The notes beneath the pieces were generated by a model, which made no database searches, was not told where the DNA came from, and saw only the letters and a program-made list of their open reading frames with translations. Below, piece by piece: positions 46,313 through 55,208 of a stretch of DNA of 64,000 nucleotides; position 1 is the stretch's first letter; every line of letters begins with the position of its first letter. A program made the translations under genes and the position numbers. Location of the stretch: positions 62,001-126,000 of the forward strand of contig JAJXWO010000001.1 in assembly GCA_021781535.1 (NCBI GenBank), in the 5' to 3' direction. The stretch comes from Deltaproteobacteria bacterium. Its GTDB lineage: Bacteria; Desulfobacterota; Desulfuromonadia; Geobacterales; Pseudopelobacteraceae.

Positions 46313-47743
46313 ATGAATATTCTGACACGCATTTCGTGCTCGCTCCTTTCGGTCCTGCTATGCACCGCTTTGCTTGGAGGCTGTAAGGGGAAGAATGAAG
46401 CTCCGCTGTTTCTTGAATCGAATCGCAAGGCGGGCGAAGCAGAAGCTCCGGTCAAGGACGTGCCGACCGATATCCTTTCCACCCAGAAAGCATTCAGCAC
46501 CGTAGCGAAAAAAGTAACCCCTTCTGTTGTCAATATCTCGACGGTCAGTCGAAGAAAAGTCATCCAGCCGTTTTTTGAAGCCACTCCATTTTTTGAAGAT
46601 TTTTTTGGCGCCCCGCAGACCCGGCGGGATAAAAGCCTCGGCTCCGGTTTTTTGATCAGCCCGGATGGCTACATCGTAACAAACGATCATGTCGTACGCG
46701 ATGCCGAGAGCATTCAGGTCAAGCTTTCCAACGACAAGACGTATGATGCCAAAGTGGTCGGCGCTGATCGCAAATCCGATATTGCCATAATCAAGATCAA
46801 TGCCTCCAATCTTCCGACAGCGGTATTGGGAGATTCGGATAAACTTGAAGTCGGGCAGTGGGCAATTGCCATCGGCAATCCCTTCGGCCTTGATCGCACC
46901 ATGACGGTCGGCGTAATATCGGCCACCGGCCGGTCCAATATGGGTATTGAAACCTACGAGAACTTTATCCAGACGGATGCCTCCATAAACCCCGGAAACT
47001 CCGGAGGGCCGCTGCTGAATGTTTACGGAGAGGTGATTGGTATCAACACGGCTATCGTCTCCGCCGGCCAGGGAATCGGGTTTGCCATTCCGGTTAACAT
47101 GGCCAAACCGATTATTTCGCAGCTGATACAGAAAGGCAGGGTCAGCCGTGGGTACATGGGGGTCACGATCCAGCCTGTCACAGAAGAGCTGGGGCAATCA
47201 TTCGGTCTGAAACAGGCCAAAGGCGCCCTGGTCAATAACGTTATTAAAGGCGGCCCGGCTGACAAAGCCGGCATCCGGCAGGGAGATGTCATCATCGGTT
47301 TGAACGGCAACGAGGTGAAGGACCCATCCCACCTTCAACTTCTGGTTGCCGATGCCGGCGTCGGCACACTCTCAAAAGTATCCATCTTCCGCGATGGTAA
47401 AACACTTGAATTGGGCATAACCCTGGCAAATGCCGATAGCGCACCCACGCTGCAGGAGAAGCATGGCAGCCGGCAGCAGGAAAGTGGATCAGAGCTGCTC
47501 GGGCTGGTTGTTGAAAATGCCGGGCAGGGTGGCGGCGTTGTGGTTGTTGATGTGGAGCGTGGCGGAGTTGCTGAAGAAGCCGGGATTAAACGCGGCGATG
47601 TGATTGCGTCGATAAACCGGAAAAGAGTGGCCACTACGACAGAATATGCTCGTGCCATTCAGCAGGCAGGGCAGGTCGGCAGGCTGGTGATGCTCGTGCG
47701 CCGAGGGGATGCGAGCATCTACTTTGCATTACGCTTGAAATAG
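46313..47743 (+). CDS. HtrA/Deg-family serine protease (periplasmic, lipobox-containing)
   Basis: The protein has about 476 residues. The N-terminus has a lipoprotein-type signal ending LLGGC. The trypsin-like core has catalytic His126 (TNDHVV), Asp156 (SDIAII) and Ser230 (NPGNSGGPL). Two PDZ domains follow (about 260-345 and 385-470). It degrades misfolded envelope proteins. A longer frame beginning at 46223 is rejected: the ATG at 46313 fits the signal peptide. The lipobox suggests membrane attachment rather than soluble DegP. Confidence 0.93.
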   Translation: MNILTRISCSLLSVLLCTALLGGCKGKNEAPLFLESNRKAGEAEAPVKDVPTDILSTQKAFSTVAKKVTPSVVNISTVSRRKVIQPFFEATPFFEDFFGAPQTRRDKSLGSGFLISPDGYIVTNDHVVRDAESIQVKLSNDKTYDAKVVGADRKSDIAIIKINASNLPTAVLGDSDKLEVGQWAIAIGNPFGLDRTMTVGVISATGRSNMGIETYENFIQTDASINPGNSGGPLLNVYGEVIGINTAIVSAGQGIGFAIPVNMAKPIISQLIQKGRVSRGYMGVTIQPVTEELGQSFGLKQAKGALVNNVIKGGPADKAGIRQGDVIIGLNGNEVKDPSHLQLLVADAGVGTLSKVSIFRDGKTLELGITLANADSAPTLQEKHGSRQQESGSELLGLVVENAGQGGGVVVVDVERGGVAEEAGIKRGDVIASINRKRVATTTEYARAIQQAGQVGRLVMLVRRGDASIYFALRLK

Positions 47744-47784
47744 TGCTATGGTGTCCAAACTTTACTCCATGAGGAAGATCATCC

Positions 47785-48048
47785 ATGAACTTGATTGATA
47801 ATCCGGATCAGGCAAAGCGGCTGGCCAGAGCAATTCTCTCCGACGTGGCCATGTACAATAAGGAAAAGGTTGAAAACGGCATCAAAAATGACGATATTTT
47901 TGACGTTCTTAAGGAAGAGCTTGAAGAGGGGCGCCAGCATTTTCTCTCACGGGTATCCTCCGATGTCAACCCGGAGCAGATCTATGGAACTGCCGTTGTC
48001 GATGTCCTGATCAAGCGGGCGGGGAAGATTGAATCATCCATCTGGTAA
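47785..48048 (+). CDS. Small conserved protein of unknown function
   Basis: The protein has 87 residues, soluble and acidic, with a LARAILSDVAMYNKEKVENG start and a helical body. I do not recognise a family. GAGGAAG lies upstream of the ATG. It sits 41 bases after htrA and ends before a clear terminator, so it may be the last gene of that unit. Confidence 0.7.
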   Translation: MNLIDNPDQAKRLARAILSDVAMYNKEKVENGIKNDDIFDVLKEELEEGRQHFLSRVSSDVNPEQIYGTAVVDVLIKRAGKIESSIW

Positions 48049-48074
48049 CGAATCGCCATACTCATTTTTTTTAC

Positions 48075-48110
48075 AAGGCGTACCTGCTTCGGTGCGCCTT
48101 TGTTTTTTTT
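48075..48110 (+). terminator. Terminator after the 87-residue gene
   Basis: AAGGCGTACC, loop TGCTTC, GGTGCGCCTT, then TGTTTTTTTT; one G:T pair. Confidence 0.9.
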
Positions 48111-48177
48111 ATCGCCGAGAAAGCCAACAATTTTGTCCGGTGATTTATCCGGATGGGAACAGGTAGTGAGGAACGCT

Positions 48178-49134
48178 ATGAATCATTTTTCAATTTTATT
48201 CTCCCCTGAAAATGAACCGGTCAGGATCGATCTTTTTTTGAGCCGTGAGATGGGGGGCGAATCGCGGGCCACTGTCCAGAGACTCATAGAAACCGGCAAT
48301 GTGCTGGTTGACGGCAATCCGGTACGCACGTCCCTGAAGTTGAGGGGAGGGGAGCAGATCGAGGTTGACATCCCGCCGCCGTTGCCGGCCGAGCCGCTGG
48401 CCGAGGCGATCCCGTTGGAGGTACTGTATGAAGACAGTGATCTGATCGTGATTAATAAGGCGGCCGGGCTGGTGGACCATCCTGGCGCCGGCAATACGAG
48501 CGGCACCCTGGTCAATGCGCTGTTGGCGCACTGTTGCGACCTGGCCGGCATTGGCGGGGAGTTGCGCCCCGGCATCGTTCACCGCCTCGACAAGGGAACG
48601 TCCGGGGTGCTCGTGGCGGCAAAGCATGATCGGGCTCATCAGGCGCTTTCGGAACAGTTCAGCGCCCACACGGTCAAGCGGATTTATCAGGCACTGATCT
48701 ATGGCTCGCCTCCGGAAGATACCGGCAAGATCGAAGGGATTATCGGGAGGCATCCGACCGAGAGGCTGCGCTTGTCCGGGAAGGCCAAAAACGGGAAACA
48801 TGCTGTTACCCGCTGGAAGGTAAAGGAGCGCTATGGCAGGATTTCACTGGTGGAACTGAGGCTGGAGACCGGCCGTACCCACCAGATCCGGGTACATATG
48901 ACCGAAGCCGGATTTCCGCTGCTTGGAGATCCGCTCTACCCGGACGGGGGGCGCTGCAACAACATCCCCGACACCCAGTTGCGCGGCATGATCAACCGTC
49001 TTGGCCGCCAGGCCCTGCACGCGCGCTGCCTCGGGTTCATTCATCCTTCGAGTGGCGAGTACATCGAGTTTACGACTGAGCCGCCGGAGGACATGCAGGG
49101 ACTGCTGTCCTACCTGCGAAAAGGGACGGAGTAA
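48178..49134 (+). CDS. RluD-like 23S rRNA pseudouridine synthase
   Basis: The protein has 318 residues. An N-terminal S4 domain (RIDLFLSREMG, then ETGNVLVDGN) is joined to an RluA/RluD core with the catalytic HRLDKGTSG and ETGRTHQIRVHM. This layout is that of RluD, which modifies helix 69 of 23S rRNA. GAGGAACGCT precedes ATG 48178. The 3' end overlaps the convergent HAD gene by 65 bases. Confidence 0.93.
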   Translation: MNHFSILFSPENEPVRIDLFLSREMGGESRATVQRLIETGNVLVDGNPVRTSLKLRGGEQIEVDIPPPLPAEPLAEAIPLEVLYEDSDLIVINKAAGLVDHPGAGNTSGTLVNALLAHCCDLAGIGGELRPGIVHRLDKGTSGVLVAAKHDRAHQALSEQFSAHTVKRIYQALIYGSPPEDTGKIEGIIGRHPTERLRLSGKAKNGKHAVTRWKVKERYGRISLVELRLETGRTHQIRVHMTEAGFPLLGDPLYPDGGRCNNIPDTQLRGMINRLGRQALHARCLGFIHPSSGEYIEFTTEPPEDMQGLLSYLRKGTE

Positions 49135-49765
49135 GCACTTCTTCAAGCCGCAGCAGTTGCTCAAGATTCTGGCTTAAATATACGGGGCAGCCGAGCTGCT
49201 CCGGTATGCGCAGATCAATATCGTAGCGGTCTCCGACAAACAGCGCTTCGTGTGGAGAAAGCCCGATCTTTTCCAATACCCTCTGTACCATCCCCTCATC
49301 AGGCTTGCCCTGCCAGGTGTCATCAATTGTAAACGTACCGCATACCACGCCATCCAGCCCGAGATAATTCATGATGCGGGCTGTCAGGACACGGTTGTTG
49401 TTCGTATAAATGTAGAGGGAAAAGCTCTCTGAAAGGCGCTTCATCAGCTGGATCACCCGTTCGTCGCGGACCAGAAGCGCTTCCGGTCGCAGGGTGCGCT
49501 CAAAAAAGTGATGCAGCTCCTGCACGCTCCCCCCCAGCTCCGTGCAGACCGCAGAAAGCGTCTGGACCGTACCGCTCTCTTCCGTGAGTCTCTGCCTGGT
49601 GGCGGTCATTATCAGCCCCGCTTCTGCCGGCGTGATCCGCTTGAGCCCGGCGATATAGGCTGCGGCCGCATCCTGGATCTCGGCGGCAAAACGATCACAT
49701 ACATACAGAGTGCCATCCAGGTCGAAAACGATCCCTTTAATTTCAGCGTACGCGAGAGTCGGCAT
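49070..49765 (-). CDS. HAD-superfamily hydrolase (phosphoglycolate-phosphatase-like)
   Basis: The protein has 231 residues. Motif I is VFDLDGTLY, motif II is YIYTNNNR, motif III is KPDEGMVQRVL and motif IV is VGDRYDIDLR. The helical cap sits after motif I, as in subfamily I. The substrate is unknown. It follows the MidA-like gene directly: the ATG abuts the upstream stop, so the pair is a small minus-strand operon. Its 3' end overlaps rluD on the other strand. Confidence 0.88.
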   Translation of the reverse strand: MPTLAYAEIKGIVFDLDGTLYVCDRFAAEIQDAAAAYIAGLKRITPAEAGLIMTATRQRLTEESGTVQTLSAVCTELGGSVQELHHFFERTLRPEALLVRDERVIQLMKRLSESFSLYIYTNNNRVLTARIMNYLGLDGVVCGTFTIDDTWQGKPDEGMVQRVLEKIGLSPHEALFVGDRYDIDLRIPEQLGCPVYLSQNLEQLLRLEEVLTPSLFAGRTAVPACPPAAQS

Positions 49766-50914
49766 TTACCCCCCGATCCTGCGCTGGCACAGCAGCCGGG
49801 GGGTAGTCACGTCCTTTGACTGGATCAGCACCTTGAACGTGTCGCCCATCCCTCCATCGGGCAGGATCAATTTTTTGAGGGCCAAACGAAGTCGAAGCTT
49901 TTCCTCTTCAGCTATGGCAGAACGCTCGATGTCTTCAATTTCTTCGATTATGCCGGCCGACATCAGGAAACGGTACTGCTCCCCAAACCAGTTGTTCTGC
50001 AGTCCCAGTTCTTCTCCACATTTCATCAACGTCGTGAAGTCAACATGGGCGGTGATGTCCTGCAAGCCGAGGCGGAGGTAGGGATTCTCTTCAGTCTGGT
50101 GGCGATAATAACAGAGCAGCGTCCCCAGTTTGCGAAGCGGCGTGTACAGTTCTGCTGCAGGATACCCGTAATCAATCGTCAGGATAAAGCCACGCTGGAG
50201 AGCGTTAGAGGCGGATGCCAGCCACACCGGAGCGTTCAGGTTTACTTCGGCCTGCTGACCGGGATGGAGCTTCACGGCAACACGATTCAGATAGGCTTCA
50301 AGCTCCGGTGTCGATGGTTCCCCGGCCTCTTCGGCAAACTCGCCATCCGTGCAGGTTACATACACTTCCCTGAGACCGTCGGAGGTCATTACGACGCGAT
50401 GCACGGGGAGTGCATCGATAAGTTCATTGGAGTACAGGCAGCCGCTGAAGGTGAAATTCCCTGAAGCAAATTCATCGGTAGAAAGCCAGGCGAGCCGGCC
50501 TACGTGAGCGGCCAGCATTTCGCGCTGGGCTGCCTCAAGGGACGGCTCCTGTTCAACCAGCACCAGGCGCAGACCGCCATACAGCTGCGCCTCACGTCCC
50601 GCAAGATAGTTCATGATGTCACATGCCAGACGGCCATTGCCGGCGCCACATTCCACCAGGGTAAAGTCGGCGGGAGTCCCCATGCTGCGCCACATCTGGG
50701 CAATTTCACGAGCGATCACGCGCCCGAAGGCGGCATGCACGGTGATGCTGGTATAAAAATCCCCCTCGGCGCCGACTTTGCGACCCGGAGAGGTATAGTA
50801 GCCAAGCCCGGGTTCATAGAGGCACGTTGCCATGAAGTCGGCAAAGGTGATGCGCCCCTGCTGTGCGATACGGGCGGTAATGATGTCATTGAGTGGTGTG
50901 ATTTCAGTTGTCAT
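49766..50914 (-). CDS. MidA/NDUFAF7-family SAM-dependent methyltransferase (DUF185)
   Basis: The protein has 382 residues. The SAM-binding motif is LVECGAGNGRLACDIM, preceded by GRKVGAEGDFYTS, and LYSNELIDALPVHR follows; all are typical of DUF185 proteins. The human relative NDUFAF7 methylates an arginine in a complex I subunit; the bacterial substrate is not established. ATG 50914 is chosen; a longer start at 50971 lies further upstream. Adjacent to a HAD phosphatase with no obvious functional link. Confidence 0.9.
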   Translation of the reverse strand: MTTEITPLNDIITARIAQQGRITFADFMATCLYEPGLGYYTSPGRKVGAEGDFYTSITVHAAFGRVIAREIAQMWRSMGTPADFTLVECGAGNGRLACDIMNYLAGREAQLYGGLRLVLVEQEPSLEAAQREMLAAHVGRLAWLSTDEFASGNFTFSGCLYSNELIDALPVHRVVMTSDGLREVYVTCTDGEFAEEAGEPSTPELEAYLNRVAVKLHPGQQAEVNLNAPVWLASASNALQRGFILTIDYGYPAAELYTPLRKLGTLLCYYRHQTEENPYLRLGLQDITAHVDFTTLMKCGEELGLQNNWFGEQYRFLMSAGIIEEIEDIERSAIAEEEKLRLRLALKKLILPDGGMGDTFKVLIQSKDVTTPRLLCQRRIGG

Positions 50915-50990
50915 GTGATTCAGTGCTCCCTCTGTGTAAAAAATGTTAAAAGGATATCCCCCATCAAACAAACATTAACGTGATAAGGCG

Positions 50991-51019
50991 CACCGGCTCT
51001 ACGGGGGCGTAGACCGGTG
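50991..51019. repeat. Strong unexplained hairpin between midA-like and the toxin-antitoxin genes
   Basis: CACCGG-C-TCTACG, loop GGGG, CGTAGA-CCGGTG: a 12-bp stem with a single bulged C. No T tract follows on either strand. Its purpose is not evident. Confidence 0.7.
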
Positions 51020-51060
51020 CTGCCGTTGGTTGATTATCTCTATTGTCGCGGTTTTCTAAC

Positions 51061-51091
51061 TTGACAAAGCGCATGTTGTGCGCATAACATG
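51061..51091 (+). promoter_or_regulatory. Promoter and overlapping palindromes of the toxin-antitoxin operon
   Basis: TTGACA (51061-51066) is followed by a -10-like TAACAT (51085-51090). Between and over them lie GCGCA-TGTTG-TGCGC (51069-51083) and CATGTT...AACATG (51072-51091). Such sites are where antitoxins repress their own operon. Confidence 0.7.
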
Positions 51092-51109
51092 ACATTTAGG
51101 AGGTGCAAT

Positions 51110-51364
51110 ATGCAAAAATCTAGAATCAATCTTACTCTTGATGCAGACTTAATTGACTTTATCAAGGAATATGCTGAAACACAGCGCACAACGGTTTCCG
51201 AAGTCTTTACTCAATTCGCTTTAAAGCTAAAACGGGTTAAAGAGAATGACCCTACTGAAACAATACTGGCAGACCCTGATTTTTCTGATTCACTTTTAAG
51301 CACAATTGAGCGAGTTAAAGCAGGTACGGTTAGTTGGCTCGGTTATGATGAGGTCTTTAAATGA
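51110..51364 (+). CDS. Antitoxin of a RelE-type toxin-antitoxin pair
   Basis: The protein has 84 residues. The N-terminal MQKSRINLTLDADLIDFIKE looks like a ribbon-helix-helix DNA-binding segment. The C-terminal half is helical and charged and should wrap the toxin. AGGAGGTGCAAT is an excellent ribosome binding site. Its stop overlaps the toxin ATG (ATGA). The gene is AT-rich against the surrounding sequence, consistent with recent acquisition. Confidence 0.8.
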   Translation: MQKSRINLTLDADLIDFIKEYAETQRTTVSEVFTQFALKLKRVKENDPTETILADPDFSDSLLSTIERVKAGTVSWLGYDEVFK

Positions 51365-51672
51365 ATCTTGTTTTTAGTGATGATTTTGCCGCTTCTCTAA
51401 AAAAACATAGTTCAATAAAAGAAGCTGTCCGAAAAAAAGTGAATATGATCTGCGAAAGTCCCATGACTCTGGGTGAACCGCTTAAAGGAAGCTTTCGTGG
51501 TTTCTATAGTTGTCCCGTCAAACGCAATTTCCTGATTATTTTCCTTTACTGCGCAACCTGTCGGAAGAAAGGAGACGATGCCATTGTCCTCTGTGCCGAT
51601 TGTCCTGACTGTCCTGACGACACCATCAAGTTTATTGCCCTTGGCCCCCACGATAAAGCTTATTGGGGGTGA
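51361..51672 (+). CDS. RelE/YafQ-superfamily toxin
   Basis: The protein has 103 residues. It has the toxin fold pattern: FSDDFAASLKKHS, an ESPMTLGEPLKGSFRGFYSCPV strand region, and a C-terminal His/Tyr (GPHDKAYWG). RelE-like toxins cut mRNA at the ribosome. Four to six cysteines (CRKKGDDAIVLCADCPDC) make it unusual for this family. ATGA overlap with the antitoxin. Confidence 0.8.
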   Translation: MNLVFSDDFAASLKKHSSIKEAVRKKVNMICESPMTLGEPLKGSFRGFYSCPVKRNFLIIFLYCATCRKKGDDAIVLCADCPDCPDDTIKFIALGPHDKAYWG

Positions 51673-51715
51673 CTTTACTCTGAAATTTCTAAAACAAGGG
51701 AGCGTCCCTCTTTTA

Positions 51716-51907
51716 CTAAGACGGCATATCGCAAATAACTGGCATATGGTCACTGAACTCTAACCATTCTTTTGGTTCGCCTATCCTAATTTTAGAAGCA
51801 GAAACAAGGTCTGCCGATTGGAAGATATAATCAATATGGTAGGGCTTCTGCTCTTTTCGGTACATGAAAAAGGTCGGCTTTGTTTCCTTCCCTTGCCGAA
51901 TCTGGAT
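51716..51907 (-). pseudogene. C-terminal remnant of an endonuclease/exonuclease/phosphatase-family gene
   Basis: On the minus strand, a frame ending at TAG (51716-51718) encodes KPYHIDYIFQSADLV and later EFSDHMPVICDMPS. HIDYIF and SDHMPV are the two C-terminal catalytic motifs of the EEP fold (exonuclease III, DNase I relatives). An in-frame TAA lies just upstream (51908-51910), and no N-terminal part is present. Only about 64 of the expected 230 or more residues remain. It points to a deletion next to the toxin-antitoxin insertion. Confidence 0.72.
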
Positions 51908-52004
51908 TTATCGCTACAATGTATCAGATATGAGTACAGTCGGCACCGGGGAGTATTGTAGCGGTTTGAGCCATTTTGACAATCACTTTCTGACATATAC
52001 TGTC

Positions 52005-52454
52005 ATGCTGCATGACTGGCTCAACCAGACCGGCTACGTATCTCTGTTTTTCATGAGTTTTCTTGCCTCAACGCTGTTGCCGCTTGGATCGGAGTGGCTG
52101 TTGGTGATGATGCTGGTGGGAGGGTATGAGCCGCTGTCGACTGTTGCCGTAGCCACTATCGGCAATTATCTGGGGGCTGTCGTGACCTATCTGGTCGGGA
52201 TATGGGGAGGAAGCTGGCTGATCGAGAAGGTCCTGCGGGTCTCGCCGCACCAGCAGCAACGGGCCAGGGACTCTTATAACCGTTTCGGGGTTTACTCGCT
52301 GCTGTTTTCCTGGCTGCCGGTGGTCGGAGATTCGCTCTGCCTGGTGGGAGGGATGCTGAAGGTCAATTTCGGGTTCTTTTCGCTGCTGGTCGCTGTTGGC
52401 AAGTTTGCCCGTTATGCAATTACAGCGGTAATTACCGTCGCAGCAGTTGGATAA
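52005..52454 (+). CDS. YqaA/DedA-like small membrane protein
   Basis: The protein has about 149 residues with three or four membrane segments. The pattern FMSFLASTLLPLGSEWLLVMM, ATIGNYLGAVVTYLVG and SRWGVYSLLFSWLPVVGD-like region (here NRFGVYSLLFSWLPVVGDSL) matches YqaA proteins of the SNARE-associated/DedA superfamily. The family role is in membrane lipid or ion homeostasis, not firmly known. I prefer ATG 52005; the open frame extends upstream to 51864 but overlaps the EEP remnant. Confidence 0.8.
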   Translation: MLHDWLNQTGYVSLFFMSFLASTLLPLGSEWLLVMMLVGGYEPLSTVAVATIGNYLGAVVTYLVGIWGGSWLIEKVLRVSPHQQQRARDSYNRFGVYSLLFSWLPVVGDSLCLVGGMLKVNFGFFSLLVAVGKFARYAITAVITVAAVG

Positions 52455-52603
52455 AGAGGTGTCTATCATCGGATCTGTTTCCGGCTGATGGCGGCCAAAT
52501 CTCGGCCATTCTGTTTTTCTACAACTTCAACACCCGTTACAGTGGCGATAAATTTGTCATCATGTTCAACGGGGCGAGCAAGCACGAAAGCATTCCACAA
52601 TGA
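52455..52603 (+). other. Possible tail end of a lost gene upstream of recD
   Basis: A + strand frame reads through this gap and stops at TGA 52601-52603, overlapping the recD ATG as ATGA. It encodes DGGQISAILFFYNFNTRYSG, then DKFVIMFNGASKHESIPQ. There is no start codon of its own before it leaves the gap into the yqaA gene. I do not recognise it. The ATGA junction is what one would expect if a coupled gene once preceded recD. Confidence 0.3.
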
Positions 52604-54328
52604 CGGAACCTATCAAACTATCACCACTTGACACCCATTTTGCCGACTTTATCGTTCGTATCGATCGTCATCACGGCGATGAGCTCTGGTGGGGGGCGGC
52701 TCTGGCAAGCTATTCCGCCGGCCGCGGTCATACCTGTTTCAATCTTTTCAAGGCGGTGAACGGTACGCCCCTTCCGCCTGTACATGGGCATGGCGTGCAC
52801 ACGTCGCCTCCGTCTGATGTGCGTCACTGGCTGGAGTCTCTGGAGAGGTGTGACACCGTTGGCGTCCCGGGGGCATATACCCCGCTGGTACTTGATCCGG
52901 CCGGCCGGCTGTATCTTCACCGTTGTTGGGAATATGAACAACAGATCGCCACGGGAATCCTTTCACGCATTCGGCCGCACGCGATAGACGAAACCCTGCT
53001 GGACACAGCATTAGACCGTTATTTCCCTGCCATGGATGGTGTCCCTGATCTGCAACGCTCGGCGGCCCGCATGGCGCTGACTCATGGTTTTTCGGTCATT
53101 TCCGGCGGACCCGGGACCGGAAAAAACGGCCACAGTCGCCCGTATTCTTGCATTGCTCCTTGATGTGGCGGGTGATTCCTCACCGGAGATCGCCTTGGCC
53201 GCTCCAACCGGAAAAGCGGCACTCCGCCTCCACCAGTCGATCCTGCAGGCTGCCGGCCGCCTCGATCTGCCCGATAAAATAAAAAAATGCCTCCCGGTCG
53301 GAGTGAGCACAATCCACCGTTTGCTCGGCGTACAGGCTCGTCGGGGAGGTTTCCGGCACAATCGCACCAACAGGCTTGCCTGCGATACCCTTGTCATTGA
53401 CGAGGCGTCCATGGTTGATCTCCAGCTGATGGCCAGCCTGCTGGAAGCGCTGCGTGATGATGCCCGTGTTATCCTGCTGGGAGATCGTAACCAGCTGGCT
53501 TCGGTAGAAGCCGGAGCGGTGCTGGCTGATATGTGCGACAGCGCTGTTCGGGCGCCCGTTCCGGTTACCCAGCTGACTAAAAGCTACCGGTTTGGCGCTG
53601 ACAGCGGCATAGCCGTCCTGAGCCAGCTGATCAATTCCGGTGATAGTGCAGCTGTCAGGGAACTGTTGAAATCGGGGCGCTATCCGGATATTGTCTGGCG
53701 CACGTTGCCGACCGGCAGGGCCTTCGAAACGGCCTTCGCTGAAAGCGCCCGGGATGGCTACTCGGAGTATGCCCAGGCGACATCTCCCTCAGAAGCGCTT
53801 GCGGCACTGGAATCGTTCAAAATTTTATCGCCGCTTCGCTCTGGCCCGAACGGCACGGAAACCCTGAACAGGCTCTGCGAGAGCGCCCTCGCTTCAGGGC
53901 GAAGGCTCGACTCACACGGCAGCCGTCCACAGCCGGTCATGGTCACGGGAAACAACTACGAACTCGGATTGTTTAATGGCGATACCGGGATAATCATGGA
54001 CAGTGATGGGACATCATCCGTCTGGTTTGAGCATCCGGAGGGGGGGCTGCGCCATTTTTCCAAACTCCGTGTGCCACCCAGCGAAACAGCCTTTGCCCTG
54101 ACGATCCACAAGAGCCAGGGGTCAGAATTTGACAGGATACTGCTCATTCTGCCGGAGTATCTGTCGGATGTTCTCAGCCGGGAGTTGCTGTACACGGCGG
54201 TAACACGTGCCCGCCGATCTATTGAAATCTGGGGCACGGAAGAGATTGTCAGTCAGACCGTTGCCCGGCGCACAGTGAGAACTTCGGGGCTCATTGACCG
54301 GCTTGCAGAAGGTGGTTGCCATGAGTGA
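52600..54328 (+). pseudogene. recD: RecD-like helicase gene with a frameshift in Walker A
   Basis: Two overlapping frames make one RecD (exonuclease V alpha) protein of about 575 residues. Frame 1 (52600-53126) covers the N-terminal domain up to GGPGTGK (169-175). Frame 2 (to 54328) continues directly with TATVARILALLLD and has the rest: IDEASMVD (Walker B), LGDRNQLASVEAG, the TIHKSQGSEFD motif and YTAVTRAR. The shift falls at a run of six A (53121-53126) where five would restore the frame. It may be a real mutation or a sequencing error. No recB or recC lies in the window. Confidence 0.82.
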
Positions 54329-55208
54329 CATTCGTTGCAACACATGGTGTACTGCTGCCGGCAGGAGACGGCTCTTTCTCTGCTGCCGGGCTTCTCTCCT
54401 GGTGCTGCTGGTACTGTTCTTCGTTTGTGATGACGTGCGGAGTGCGGATATGAAGGTGGAGTCGAAGCCTGTTGCCGGCGAAGCGGGAGCAGATGAAACA
54501 CCGGTCGGCATCGTTGAGCAGCTTGACAGGAAAATACCGCTGGACATTACCTTCCGGGACGAGGGAGGCACGCCGGTCCGGCTGGGTGATCTGGTTACCG
54601 GCCCGACCATTATCCTGCCGGTCTATTTCAGTTGTACGAATGTATGTTATAGTTTGCAATGGGGGTTGGCGCAGGTTCTGCCCAAGCTGAAGAACAAGCC
54701 GGATGAAGAGTACCGGGTTATTTCGGTCAGCTTCGACGAACATGATTCGCCGGAACTTGCAGCCAAGTTCAAACGGGTGTATCTGACATCGATGCATGCC
54801 CCGTTTCCCGAGAGCGGGTGGCGCTTTCTGACCGGTGATGTACACAGCATAAAAAGACTGACGGATGCCATCGGCTATACGTTCCAGCGCCGGGGGCGTG
54901 ACTTTCTCCACCCGGTTGCCAGCATCGTGATTTCCGGCAACGGTACTATTGTGCGTTATCTGTACGGGGCAACTTTTCTCCCCAAGGATCTGGCGCTGGC
55001 TCTGGTCGAGGCGCGGGAGGGGAAGAGCAGCACCGCCATCCGCAAGGTATTGCAGTACTGTTTCAGCTACGACCCCCGGCAAAATACGTATGTTTTCAAC
55101 CTGCTCAGGGTCAGTGCCACTGTGGTGATTGTCTGTACTGGAGGATTTCTGGCTTTTCTGCTACTGTCCGGCAGGAAACGCAACCAACCTGATTCGAGGA
55201 AAAAATGA
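54321..55208 (+). CDS. Sco1/SenC-family copper chaperone
   Basis: The protein has 295 residues. A membrane anchor or signal segment at the N-terminus (SLLVLLVLFFVCDD) is followed by a thioredoxin-like Sco domain with the copper motif CTNVC and the distal His in HPVASIV. A C-terminal membrane segment (VVIVCTGGFLAFLLL) is present. It delivers copper to the CuA site of subunit II. It overlaps the recD end by eight bases and the ctaD start by four (ATGA), so it is part of the oxidase operon. Confidence 0.9.
   Translation: MSDIRCNTWCTAAGRRRLFLCCRASLLVLLVLFFVCDDVRSADMKVESKPVAGEAGADETPVGIVEQLDRKIPLDITFRDEGGTPVRLGDLVTGPTIILPVYFSCTNVCYSLQWGLAQVLPKLKNKPDEEYRVISVSFDEHDSPELAAKFKRVYLTSMHAPFPESGWRFLTGDVHSIKRLTDAIGYTFQRRGRDFLHPVASIVISGNGTIVRYLYGATFLPKDLALALVEAREGKSSTAIRKVLQYCFSYDPRQNTYVFNLLRVSATVVIVCTGGFLAFLLLSGRKRNQPDSRKK

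Noticed and set aside
53084-53163. Programmed -1 frameshift at the A AAA AAC heptamer in recD
   Set aside because: The downstream frame requires a +1 (or -2) shift, not -1, and the site lies inside a catalytic motif. A single-base insertion is simpler.
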